From IMG/VR virus record IMGVR_UViG_3300025913_000027, positions 1 through 64,000 of that record: DNA of 64,000 nt. One strand, given 5' to 3'. The stretch is from a virus. The translations under genes were made by a program, and so were the position numbers. The notes beneath the pieces are model-generated. The model made no database searches and was not told where the DNA came from. It saw nothing but the letters and a program-made list of their open reading frames with translations. Positions within the stretch are counted from its first letter, which is position 1. Each line of letters starts with the position of its first letter. Shown piece after piece: positions 37,291-45,104 of the stretch.

Positions 37291-37616
37291 AAGACGCGAA
37301 GGGACACGGCAGCAACGCGCACAGTGACGGGGTCGAGAAAATCCCGGGTACAGCTTACGCGGTGCATCGTGACCACAACATTCAGCTAACTGCGATCAAC
37401 GAAGCGCATGCGAGAGTGCTCGCCCAATTCCCTAAAGGCCCGATGGGGCTGACCCCGGACCACGTCAGGGCGACGCCGGAGTACAAGACTGCCAAAGCAA
37501 ATTTCGATAGGTCCTTCGCTGCACTTCGGGACCACAACGCATTCATGACCAAGAACTTCAAGAAAGAAATGAAGGCGGATCGCGACGCGAGACGACAGGC
37601 GAGGTTAAAGAAATGA
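37287..37616 (+). CDS. GHGSN-tag protein 6, GTG start
   Basis: 109 residues from GTG 37287; the tag reads (M)KDAKGHGSNAHSDGVEKIPG. The body is helical and ends in a strongly basic tail (KKEMKADRDARRQARLKK). The first ~35 bases are nearly identical to tag proteins 7 and 8, indicating recent duplication of the tag segment. ATGA-like coupling on both sides. Confidence 0.7.
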   Translation: MKDAKGHGSNAHSDGVEKIPGTAYAVHRDHNIQLTAINEAHARVLAQFPKGPMGLTPDHVRATPEYKTAKANFDRSFAALRDHNAFMTKNFKKEMKADRDARRQARLKK

Positions 37617-38065
37617 AGGACGCGAAGGGACACGGCAGCAACGCGCACAACGCGGGCGTCGCGGCCCTCCCGAAGAGCTGGTCGGGTATCGGCTATCACG
37701 GGACTGCCTCGAAGTTCGAAGAGTTCAAGGCGGCCGAGCCTGTCACGCCAGTTGGCAAAGACCTCAAGGGTATCTACTTTTCTGGAGATGCAAGATCGGC
37801 ATCGGGATACGCGGCCCGGGCGAGCAGACGCGAAGGGGCGGATCGACAGAGCGTAATCGAGGCTCAGCTCCACATGAATAATCCGCTCGACATCACGGCG
37901 GCGATCAAAAACGGACAACGTAGAGGGCTATCATTCGGAGATGCGAAGCGGGAGGCGCTCAAAGGCGTGCAGCCGCACCACGACGGCGTCATCTTCAAGG
38001 GCAACTCGGCGAACCCGCCGGAGTACATCGTGTTTCATCCATCGCAGATAAAGAGGACGAAATGA
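37613..38065 (+). CDS. GHGSN-tag protein 7 with ADP-ribosyltransferase-like domain
   Basis: 150 residues. The tag MKDAKGHGSNAHNAGV is followed by an ART-like fold: GIGYHGTASKFEEF (28-31 YHGT, first strand histidine), KGIYFSGDARSASGYA (53-57, second strand and helix), and EYIVFHPSQIK (137-147, position of the third catalytic motif). ADP-ribosyltransferase-like domains of this type are common in phage polyvalent proteins injected with DNA. The expected acidic catalytic residue could be E137, but this is uncertain. Predicted to modify a host target after entry; inference. Confidence 0.72.
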   Translation: MKDAKGHGSNAHNAGVAALPKSWSGIGYHGTASKFEEFKAAEPVTPVGKDLKGIYFSGDARSASGYAARASRREGADRQSVIEAQLHMNNPLDITAAIKNGQRRGLSFGDAKREALKGVQPHHDGVIFKGNSANPPEYIVFHPSQIKRTK

Positions 38066-38511
38066 AGGACGCGAAGGGACATGGCAGCAACGCGCACAAT
38101 TCCGGTATAGCGAATATCGGGAAACTTCGACTGCATCCGAACGTCATCAAAACTGTCGTCAGGAACCCCGGCGGATTTTCTGTCAAGCCGGTAAACGGTC
38201 AACAGCCCGAGAGCGGCTATATGGTTTCGATACCCGGGCACACTCAGATCGTATCCGAGGCGGCGCTGCGCGGGCCGCAGGGTCGAGATATAATTTCGCA
38301 ATACGCCAACGAGCATGCAGGCGTGCTCCGCGATCCCAAGGCGCATATCGGCGGATGGACGGACAAGGAAAGCGGTAAGACCTACCTCGACGTGTCCCAT
38401 CGGTATGATAACAAAGGCGATGCAGTGAAAGCCGGAAAGGCTCACAATCAAATCGCCATATGGGATGTGAAACATGGCGCAGAAATCCGGACGGGCGGGA
38501 CAGGAGAGTAG
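38062..38511 (+). CDS. GHGSN-tag protein 8, polyvalent-type domain
   Basis: 149 residues. Tag MKDAKGHGSNAHNSGI, then a domain with GFSVKPVNGQQPESGYMVSI, LRDPKAHIGGWTDKESGKTY, LDVSHRYDNKGDAVKAG and NQIAIWDVKHG. I recognise this GYMVS...GGW...LDVS...QxAIxD arrangement from large phage polyvalent proteins, where its activity is unknown. Last tag gene of the first cluster; ATGA-coupled to tag protein 7. Confidence 0.7.
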   Translation: MKDAKGHGSNAHNSGIANIGKLRLHPNVIKTVVRNPGGFSVKPVNGQQPESGYMVSIPGHTQIVSEAALRGPQGRDIISQYANEHAGVLRDPKAHIGGWTDKESGKTYLDVSHRYDNKGDAVKAGKAHNQIAIWDVKHGAEIRTGGTGE

Positions 38512-38514
38512 ATC

Positions 38515-38712
38515 ATGGCGGACCCGATCACAGTTTCGGACGACGAGGCTGCGAGCGTGCTGGCCAATGGCCATCCTAAAAGCAAGCCTCCGTCCCTTCA
38601 CGACGGCAATCCGTTCCCTGCGACTAGCACGGGCGTTGGCTCGGCTCCGGGCGCGAACGGCCCAGCTACGACAGGGGCGATAGGTCCCGGAGGCCCTCTA
38701 GCAAGTTGCTAG
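38515..38712 (+). CDS. Hypothetical Gly/Pro-rich protein
   Basis: 65 residues (MADPITVSDDEAASVLANGH), low-complexity GSAPGANGPATTGAIGPGG end. GGAGAG upstream. Possibly a small virion or head protein, by location only. Confidence 0.5.
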   Translation: MADPITVSDDEAASVLANGHPKSKPPSLHDGNPFPATSTGVGSAPGANGPATTGAIGPGGPLASC

Positions 38713-38719
38713 TTGTTTG
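38700..38719 (+). promoter_or_regulatory. Late-region motif copy A
   Basis: TTGCTAGTTGTTT at 38707-38719, preceded by CTAGCAA that pairs with TTGCTAG around one base. The same motif lies in gaps at 47305, 51448 and 54855, and a close variant (TGCCTAGTTGAT) near 35033. Confidence 0.45.
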
Positions 38720-38778
38720 CGCGCCGTCGAGCCTGTAAGCTTGGCAGAGAAATTCCATTTTTGCGCGAGGGCCACATC

Positions 38779-39090
38779 ATGGTTGCAACTCATCCCGGCA
38801 TGTCCGATCAGACCGACAGCAACATCGCTCGCGATGGTGCGGCTAAGCGGACCCAGACCAAATTTCCGGTCAAGGAGGGCATGAAGGACATGACCACCTA
38901 TTCGGCCGGTCCGGCTAACCCCGGCGTAGGCCCGGACGCGTCTTCGGCCAACCCGCTTGATCCCGAGCCCAAGTCAAAGAAGTCGGGCGAGGTCAAGGCC
39001 TCGTGGGGCATGCGAGATGCAAACGGCCAATCGGTGAACGGCGAACTCGGCAAGGCAGTTCTCGCGGAGGCTGCAAATCTCGGAAGGTAA
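38779..39090 (+). CDS. Hypothetical late protein
   Basis: 103 residues from ATG 38779, preceded by a 66-base gap with motif copy A. MVATHPGMSDQTDSNIARDG, Gly/Pro/Asn-rich middle, helix at the end (GELGKAVLAEAANLGR). Function unknown; probably structural by location. Confidence 0.55.
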   Translation: MVATHPGMSDQTDSNIARDGAAKRTQTKFPVKEGMKDMTTYSAGPANPGVGPDASSANPLDPEPKSKKSGEVKASWGMRDANGQSVNGELGKAVLAEAANLGR

Positions 39091-39097
39091 AAAGATC

Positions 39098-39220
39098 ATG
39101 GTGTGGCTGCAAGCGATCTCATGCGTCTTCTTTGCTTTCCTTGTTGCCATGCCGATCATTGATCCCGAGATGGAGTTCAAGAAGCCCGACACGCCAGATG
39201 CGTGGACCGAGCCTCTTTAA
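39098..39220 (+). CDS. 40-residue exported or membrane peptide
   Basis: MVWLQAISCVFFAFLVAMPI then acidic/Pro tail (DTPDAWTEPL). One hydrophobic segment. Function unknown. Confidence 0.5.
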   Translation: MVWLQAISCVFFAFLVAMPIIDPEMEFKKPDTPDAWTEPL

Positions 39221-39232
39221 GGGAGAAATACC

Positions 39233-39553
39233 ATGGTGAATGCAGTTGACGCTCAGAGCGCAGACGGTGAAGTTTTCATCGGTTCGCGTGAGAAGGCCAA
39301 AAACGGGTATGGGCAGAACGGCTATCATGGGCCGTCGAGCGATCTTCCCGGGCAGGCCACGCGTGCGAACCGTGACTTCGGTCTCGCCGCTGATCCGTCA
39401 GCGAGTGCAGGCGACTGGCAGACCCGCAAGGTCTCGAAGGACGCCTACCCGACCACGTTCGGGATGAAGGCTCCCGGCGAACCCGCCAAAGTCCCTGACG
39501 CCAACATCCGGCGCGCGTCCAAGCAGGCCGCGCCCGGGTCATTCCAGCGCTAA
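39233..39553 (+). CDS. Hypothetical late protein
   Basis: 106 residues, polar, Gly/Ala/Pro-rich (NGYGQNGYHGPSSDLPGQAT, GDWQTRKVSKDAYPTTFGM). AAGGGAGAA precedes the ATG. Probably structural, by location only. Confidence 0.55.
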   Translation: MVNAVDAQSADGEVFIGSREKAKNGYGQNGYHGPSSDLPGQATRANRDFGLAADPSASAGDWQTRKVSKDAYPTTFGMKAPGEPAKVPDANIRRASKQAAPGSFQR

Positions 39554-39565
39554 AAGGAGACCGCA

Positions 39566-39913
39566 GTGTTGAAACTCGCATCGGCCGCTCTGGCGGCATT
39601 GCTCGTTCTGTCCCCCGCACTCGCCTCGACCAAAAAGCACTCGGCTGCCCCCGCGAAGACATGCACCACTCTTGATGCCCTCTCCGTCAAGCTCGAAGGC
39701 GTCCCGCTCTCTGTCAAGCTCGAAGGCGAGAAGCTCGGCGCGTTCCGGGAGAAGGTTCAAGGCCTCCCGGAGACAGTCGATCTTATCGCGGTCTTTGGTA
39801 AGAAGGGGAGCGGAAATTTCTTTGCCGTGTTCTTCGCCAAGGGGTGTGCGGTAGGCTGGGGCGCGGTCCCGGCCGCACTCATTGAGAAGCCCGCTGACGA
39901 TGGGTCCATCTGA
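39566..39913 (+). CDS. Secreted protein with signal peptide
   Basis: 115 residues from GTG 39566 (AAAGGAGA upstream). MLKLASAALAALLVLSPALA is a clear Sec signal, followed by STKKHSAAPAKTC. A duplicated LSVKLEG occurs at ~42-48 and ~51-57. Two cysteines (C33, and C95 in AKGCAVGWG) could form a disulfide. Resembles small periplasmic proteins of rhizobia; function unknown. Confidence 0.65.
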   Translation: MLKLASAALAALLVLSPALASTKKHSAAPAKTCTTLDALSVKLEGVPLSVKLEGEKLGAFREKVQGLPETVDLIAVFGKKGSGNFFAVFFAKGCAVGWGAVPAALIEKPADDGSI

Positions 39914-40066
39914 ATGGCTGAGACTGTGAACACGTGTAAACCGTCGAGTTTACACAAGCGGCTCCAGCGTCAACTCGAAGGTATCGAGAAGCATCTGGAA
40001 CAGTTCCCCAACGACAAGCTCAGTCAGGTCCGAGCATCCACGATCCGGGCCGAACTCAGCAAATAG
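39914..40066 (+). CDS. Hypothetical helical protein
   Basis: 50 residues from ATG 39914, directly after the previous stop. KRLQRQLEGIEKHLEQFPND then RASTIRAELSK: amphipathic helix pair, basic start. Precedes the terminase genes. Function unknown. Confidence 0.5.
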   Translation: MAETVNTCKPSSLHKRLQRQLEGIEKHLEQFPNDKLSQVRASTIRAELSK

Positions 40067-40170
40067 GCGCGACCGCGTATATCCCTGAGATATTCGCTGT
40101 CGCGTATTTTTGTGGCGCGCATGGGCGCGCTCCTTCGACATGATGTCGATGCGCGATGGAGGATACCCGC

Positions 40171-40980
40171 ATGAGCGGCAAAGTCGATGATCTAGCAGAT
40201 TTGCTCGGCCCCGAACCGGAGGTCGAAAACCTTGTTGACGAGGCTCCAGCCACAGCTCCCGCATCTCGCCCGATGGGCGCGGAAAGCCGAGCCCTCCTAG
40301 AACGGTCGCGCACTTATCCAGTCAATCGCGCGGCCAAGAAGAACACCCCTGAAATGCTCCGCCGACTTTTGAGCTACGCCGCAGAGATGCCCGTGGGCAC
40401 CACCGCCGCGCGTCGCGCTGGTATCTCCTACACGACCCTCCGGTATTGGCTCCAGAAATCTCTCGAAGGAAAACCGGGGGATGGTTTCGATGTCGTCATG
40501 GGCGACGCTGACGAGAATGGCACTGAGGATAACACAGAGCGGTTTCATATCGCATGGGACCGAGCGATGGAAATGGGCGTCGGTCTCGTGCAGGAAGCGA
40601 CGATCAAGCGCGCCATGGGCTACGAAGAGGTCCTGACTTATCGAGGGCGCGTACAGTATCAGTACGACCCTGAGAAGTGCGCGCTATCGCGTGAACTCGG
40701 TCTTCCGGAATTTGTCCCTGAGAATTATCTGCTCGACGAGTTCGGTGCGCCCCGCCCGGAGACGGTCTGGAAGATCGACCCCGATCTTGCGATGTTCATC
40801 CTCAAGACGCACATGCCGGAGAAGTATGGCAACAAGGCCAGCGTTGATGTCAACGTGCGCGGCGGAGTGCTCGTCGTCGGCGTGCGAGCGGCTACCTCGG
40901 AGGCTCTCAATCAGATCGAAGAAGAAAATCTTCGGGCCAAGCGACCGGCGGTCACGTTCGTTGAGGAGGACGACGAGTAA
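40171..40980 (+). CDS. terS: Terminase small subunit
   Basis: 269 residues from ATG 40171, chosen over 40156 because GGAGG sits 8 bases upstream. A helix-turn-helix is visible (VGTTAARRAGISYTTLRYWLQ, ~75-95), preceded by PEMLRRLLSYAAEM and followed by a helical core (HIAWDRAMEMGVGLVQEATI) and an acidic C-terminus (EEDDE). It should recognise phage DNA and load the large subunit. TAATG coupling to the large-subunit gene supports the pairing. The 105-base gap upstream has the inverted repeat CGCGAC...GTCGCG and could include the packaging site. Confidence 0.8.
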   Translation: MSGKVDDLADLLGPEPEVENLVDEAPATAPASRPMGAESRALLERSRTYPVNRAAKKNTPEMLRRLLSYAAEMPVGTTAARRAGISYTTLRYWLQKSLEGKPGDGFDVVMGDADENGTEDNTERFHIAWDRAMEMGVGLVQEATIKRAMGYEEVLTYRGRVQYQYDPEKCALSRELGLPEFVPENYLLDEFGAPRPETVWKIDPDLAMFILKTHMPEKYGNKASVDVNVRGGVLVVGVRAATSEALNQIEEENLRAKRPAVTFVEEDDE

Positions 40981-42563
40981 TGGGATTTCCGTGCGTAGCA
41001 GAGTTTCGACGAGAAGGCGCGGAGTACGTCCCGTATGTGCTGGACGACAACAATGTCCTGCGCGCGGTCGCGTGGGCTCCGCAGCCGGGATCACAAGAGC
41101 TATTCTTGATGGACCCCACGGTCGAGGTTCTCTACGAAGGAACGCGCGGCCCCGGCAAAACCGACGCGCTCATCATGGATTTCTGTCAGGAAGTCGGCAA
41201 GGGATGGGGCGCGGAGTGGAAGGGCATTCTCTTCCGACAGACCCATCCGCAGTTGCGCGACATCATTGAAAAATCCAAGAAGTGGATCAAGCGTATCTGG
41301 CCGGACGCGGTCTACAACGAAGTGAAGACGATGTGGGAGTGGCCCACGGGCGAGCGCCTTTACTTCGCGCACTTCAACACGCCGAGCCAATACAGCGACT
41401 ATCACGGCCACGCCTATCCATGGATCGGCTGGGAAGAATTGACGACGTGGGCGAACCCGGACTGCTACAAGGTCATGTTCTCGTGCTCGCGCTCGACCAT
41501 CAAGGGCATGCCTCGTAAGGTACGCTCGACAACGAACCCTTACGGCGTCGGCCACAACTGGGTCAAGTCCCGCTGGCGGCTGCCGATCAGCGGGATGATC
41601 AATGGCAAGCGCATCACGGTCGGGCCGCTCATCACGGACAGCGTTGACCAAGATGGCAATCCCGAACCGCCGCGTCGCGCCATCCACGGCTACCTCGACG
41701 AGAACGTTCTGCTGCTGCACGCTGACCCCGGATACAAGGGGCGCATCAAGGCCGCCGCACGAAACGCATCCGAACTCGCGGCGTGGATGGAGGGCTCGTG
41801 GGACATCGTCGCGGGCGGCATGTTCGACGACATTTGGTATGAGTACCGCGATACGATTGTGATGGAGCCATTCGACATCCCACCGGGCTGGAAAATCTAT
41901 CGGGCCTACGACCACGGATCGTCGAAGCCATTCTCGGTCGGCTGGTACGCGGTTAGCGATGGGACAGACTTCAAGCTGCGCGACGGGCGCACGCGCTCGA
42001 CCGTGCGAGGCGACAAGTTCCGCTTCAAGGAGTGGTATGGTTGGCGCGGTCAGCCGAACGAAGGTTCGCGCATGCTCGTCGCCGACATCGCGAAGGGCAT
42101 CATTGAGCGCGAGATCAAATGGGGTCTCCGCGCTGCCGACGCGTCGTGGACCCGCGTCAGCCGAGGACCGGCCGACAGTTCGATCTTCGACGACAACACG
42201 AACGGCTCCGATGTTTCGATTGCGACCGACTTCGAGAAGCCAGTCACGATCAACGGCGTCAAGCACCGGGGCATCTTCTGGGAGAAAGCCGACAAGGGGC
42301 CGGGCTCTCGCGAGCAAGGCTGGGAGCAAATCCGAAAGCACCTCAAGGCAACCAAGCGCCCGCCGGGCGGCTTCCGGGAAATCCCCGGGCTCTTCATCAC
42401 GACCGAATGCCAACATTGGCTTCGGTGCGTTCCCGTGCTCCCGCGCGACGAGACTAAGATCGACGACGTTGACGACGACAGCGAAGACCATAACGGTGAC
42501 GAGACGAGATATTTCCTGCGCTTCGAAGCGCCGACCATGCGGTCCGGGCGTGTAGGGGCTTGA
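40980..42563 (+). CDS. terL: Terminase large subunit
   Basis: 527 residues. ATPase domain: Walker A LYEGTRGPGKTDALI (~47-61), Walker B region YPWIGWEELTTW (~142-153), coupling motif SSTTNPYG-like STTNPYGVGH (~181-190). Nuclease domain: RAYDHGSSKPFSVGW (~309-323, first Asp), GLRAADASW (second Asp) and a later ATDFEKP Asp. It powers DNA translocation into proheads and cuts the concatemer. Typical length and order for a siphovirus. Confidence 0.93.
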   Translation: MGFPCVAEFRREGAEYVPYVLDDNNVLRAVAWAPQPGSQELFLMDPTVEVLYEGTRGPGKTDALIMDFCQEVGKGWGAEWKGILFRQTHPQLRDIIEKSKKWIKRIWPDAVYNEVKTMWEWPTGERLYFAHFNTPSQYSDYHGHAYPWIGWEELTTWANPDCYKVMFSCSRSTIKGMPRKVRSTTNPYGVGHNWVKSRWRLPISGMINGKRITVGPLITDSVDQDGNPEPPRRAIHGYLDENVLLLHADPGYKGRIKAAARNASELAAWMEGSWDIVAGGMFDDIWYEYRDTIVMEPFDIPPGWKIYRAYDHGSSKPFSVGWYAVSDGTDFKLRDGRTRSTVRGDKFRFKEWYGWRGQPNEGSRMLVADIAKGIIEREIKWGLRAADASWTRVSRGPADSSIFDDNTNGSDVSIATDFEKPVTINGVKHRGIFWEKADKGPGSREQGWEQIRKHLKATKRPPGGFREIPGLFITTECQHWLRCVPVLPRDETKIDDVDDDSEDHNGDETRYFLRFEAPTMRSGRVGA

Positions 42564-42594
42564 CGCCGTTAACCATAACTGATAGAGGGACCCG

Positions 42595-42987
42595 ATGCAG
42601 CCATTGACTGAAAATTTTGAGAGACACGGCCCGAGCCCGGAGACTGTCCGGGTTCGGACATGGCGTCAATCTAATCCAGTCAAGAAGATGCTACAGAACG
42701 CGCGGTATCGTTGCGGCAAAACCGGCATGGCCTTCGATCTTGTCGAGGCTGACTTGCTCCCGCTGCCAACGCATTGCCCCGTGCTCGGCACTCGTCTCCG
42801 ATATCTTGTCCCCGGTAGAAATCTTCTGAGCGCGGATCGATACGATTGCGCGTCACTTGATCGGAAGGATAACACGAAGGGCTATGTTCGCGGGAATGTC
42901 GCGATCATCAGCTTGAGAGCTAATTTGCTCAAGGGCAACGGCACCGCAGCCGAACATCGCGCGATAGCGCAATGGATGGAGACGTAG
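42595..42987 (+). CDS. HNH-like endonuclease next to terminase
   Basis: 130 residues. HCPVLGTRLRYLV then SADRYDCASLDRKDNTKGYV and RGNVAIISLRANLLKGNGT is the zinc-free phage HNH/VSR-like pattern (ASLDRxDxxKGYVxGNVxxIS). HNH proteins beside terminase genes are needed for packaging cleavage in HK97-type phages; alternatively it is a homing endonuclease inserted between terL and portal. Confidence 0.75.
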   Translation: MQPLTENFERHGPSPETVRVRTWRQSNPVKKMLQNARYRCGKTGMAFDLVEADLLPLPTHCPVLGTRLRYLVPGRNLLSADRYDCASLDRKDNTKGYVRGNVAIISLRANLLKGNGTAAEHRAIAQWMET

Positions 42988-42988
42988 C

Positions 42989-44695
42989 ATGGCACTCCCA
43001 GATAAACACCCCGAGTATGTTGAGCGCTTGGGAGAGTGGATACAGATGGCCGATACCTATGCGGGCGAGCGCGCTGTTAAGTCGAAGCGGCTCGACTACC
43101 TCCCCGCGACCGAGGGCATGGTGCAGGACGGGATGACCACGCCGAACTCGCCGGGCTGGAAGGACTATGAGGCGTATCTGCTGCGCGCGTATTTCCATGA
43201 CGTTGTCAAAGATGCCGTCAAGGCCATGGTCGGGATCATGCACAACAAGCCCGCCGTCATCAAGCTGCCCAAGCGGCTTGAGGGCATGATGGAGAAGGCG
43301 ACGATCCAAGGCGAGGGGCTCCAGATGTTGCTCCGCCGGATCAATGTAGCGCAGCTCGTTTACGGCCGATGCGGACTGCTCGCCGATGCACCGCAAGGCG
43401 TGGATGTGGATAAGGCAACTCCCTACCTCTCGTTCTACGACCCTTTGCGGATCATCAACTGGGACGCGGGCAAGCTCAACGAGGGCCGGAACGAACTCGA
43501 CCTCGTCGTGCTCGACGAAAGCGGGTATCGGCGCGAAGGCTTCACATGGAAGACCGAACGCAAATACCGTGTCCTGACACGTGGCGGAGAGCCGGAGCTG
43601 GAAAGCGGCTGGGAGCGTCCGCCTGCTGGAGCGCCCTACGGCGTCGCCATCAAAGTCAACGACACGAGTATGCCGATCCTTGAGGACTTCATCTATCCGA
43701 GTATCGGCGGTAAAATGCTTGACAACATCCCGTTCGTCTTCATCGGGGCGAACGATCTAGTACCCGAACCGGAAGTGTCCCCGCTTCTCGGCCTGTCCAA
43801 TTTGGCGCTCGCGATCTATCGCGCCGAGGCGGACTACCGACAGACCCTCTACTTGCAGGGCCAGAATACGCTCGTCGTGATCGGCGGCGCGATTGACGAA
43901 GCCGCCCCGACGCAACTGCGCGTCGGCAACAAAGGCGTCATTGACTTGAAGATCGGCGGCGACGCAAAATACATCGGCGTCTCGGCGGCCGGGCTCGGCG
44001 AAATGCGCCAGAGCTTGAAGAATGATCAGGAGGCGGCAGCCGCGCTGGGGGTTTCATTCTTGGATGTCGGCAATGCTCGCGGCGAAAGCGGCGAGGCGCT
44101 TCGCATTCGTGTGGCCGCGCGCACGACCACGATCTCTTCGGTTGCCCAGTGCGCCGGAGCTGGACTTGAGCAAGTCCTCAAATACTGCGCGGAGTGGGTC
44201 GGTGAAGACCCCGAGGAAGTTTCGGTCGAGCCCACCACGGACTTTGCCGATCAGACTGTCGCTGGCGCTGCGCTGCTTGCGTTCATGCAGGCGAAGCAAC
44301 TGGGTCTGCCACTGTCGTTGCGCTCTATGCACCGCATGATGAAGCTTAACGACATGACGGAGATGGATTTTGAAGAAGAGAATGAGCAGATCGAAGAGGA
44401 AGCCGCGTCGATGCTCGGAACGATGGTTGGCCCGTTTCAGCAGTCGGTCACAGACGATACATTCTTGGATGAGGATGTCAGCCCTATCGCTGATCCTGCT
44501 GCGGGCACGCCCGGCGGAGCTATGCCTCCCGCATCTCCGGAGGCCCCCGCCTCAACAGCGCCGCCCAATTCGAATGTTCCGATTAAGCCGAACAGTCAAA
44601 GTCCAAAGGGCCATACGCGTGGGTCACCTGTTCCGTTGAAGCGCAAGGTCGGCAAGAAAGGCGCGTCGGCCGGAAAGACGAAGGGCGGCGCGTGA
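42989..44695 (+). CDS. Portal protein (DUF4055-like)
   Basis: 568 residues. The N-terminus (YAGERAVKSKRLDYLPATEG, YEAYLLRAYFHDVVKDAVKA) and the core (ISFYDPLRIINWDAG-like SFYDPLRIINWDAGK, FVFIGANDLVPEPEVSPLLG, LALAIYRAEADYRQTLYLQG, SGEALRIRVAARTTTISSVA) fit the DUF4055 portal family. The C-terminal ~110 residues are acidic, then Pro/Ser-rich and finally Lys-rich. It forms the dodecameric vertex channel. Follows terminase as usual. Confidence 0.88.
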   Translation: MALPDKHPEYVERLGEWIQMADTYAGERAVKSKRLDYLPATEGMVQDGMTTPNSPGWKDYEAYLLRAYFHDVVKDAVKAMVGIMHNKPAVIKLPKRLEGMMEKATIQGEGLQMLLRRINVAQLVYGRCGLLADAPQGVDVDKATPYLSFYDPLRIINWDAGKLNEGRNELDLVVLDESGYRREGFTWKTERKYRVLTRGGEPELESGWERPPAGAPYGVAIKVNDTSMPILEDFIYPSIGGKMLDNIPFVFIGANDLVPEPEVSPLLGLSNLALAIYRAEADYRQTLYLQGQNTLVVIGGAIDEAAPTQLRVGNKGVIDLKIGGDAKYIGVSAAGLGEMRQSLKNDQEAAAALGVSFLDVGNARGESGEALRIRVAARTTTISSVAQCAGAGLEQVLKYCAEWVGEDPEEVSVEPTTDFADQTVAGAALLAFMQAKQLGLPLSLRSMHRMMKLNDMTEMDFEEENEQIEEEAASMLGTMVGPFQQSVTDDTFLDEDVSPIADPAAGTPGGAMPPASPEAPASTAPPNSNVPIKPNSQSPKGHTRGSPVPLKRKVGKKGASAGKTKGGA

Positions 44696-44856
44696 TGGCT
44701 GACGAGCAAGAGAGCGAAAATGGAGACCCGTGGCTCGACCAATTCTTGGCCGGGCAGGCGCGTAAGGAAGCGCGTGCTAACGCCACGGGCTGGTCAATTG
44801 TGATCGCGCTCGGGATCGCGGTGCTTCTCGTCATTTTGTTAGCGAGCAAGCCGTGA
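44695..44856 (+). CDS. 53-residue membrane protein
   Basis: Starts at ATG 44695 (TGATG after portal). Polar acidic start (MADEQESENGDPWLDQF), then SIVIALGIAVLLVILLA near the C-terminus. A tail-anchored membrane peptide between portal and head genes is unusual. GTGA-coupled to the next gene. Confidence 0.55.
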   Translation: MADEQESENGDPWLDQFLAGQARKEARANATGWSIVIALGIAVLLVILLASKP

Positions 44857-45104
44857 GTGATCCGGCTGGGCCGCACATCGTAAAAACCTTTCACGAGGCC
44901 ATCGATATCCTCGACGCCTGTGAACCGGCGATACGGGACATGATCGAGACGCACTTGATGGATGTTGCCGGGATTAACAAGACACGGGTCAGCGATGCCA
45001 TGCTGTCCCGTGACGAGCTGACGAAGCGCATCGTTGCGCTTCGTCATCACCACATCAAGGCGGCATTCCGCCATCTGAGAGAGCATCTACCCAGTGACAT
45101 ATAA
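44853..45104 (+). CDS. Hypothetical helical protein, GTG start
   Basis: 83 residues from GTG 44853. FHEAIDILDACEPAIRDMIE then KRIVALRHHHIKAAFRHLRE, a helical bundle pattern with a His-rich segment. Function unknown. Confidence 0.55.
   Translation: MSDPAGPHIVKTFHEAIDILDACEPAIRDMIETHLMDVAGINKTRVSDAMLSRDELTKRIVALRHHHIKAAFRHLREHLPSDI

Noticed and set aside
40171-40230. LLGPEP shared by the terminase small subunit start and the helicase start
   Set aside because: Six residues (DLLGPEPE against ELLGPEPV) within acidic N-termini; intriguing but too short and only two cases, so not reported as a finding.
41100-42491. 463-codon - strand frame opposite the large terminase gene
   Set aside because: Antisense to a confident terminase with all motifs; a result of high third-position GC. 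Similar antisense frames opposite the polymerase, capsid and tape measure were dropped for the same reason.
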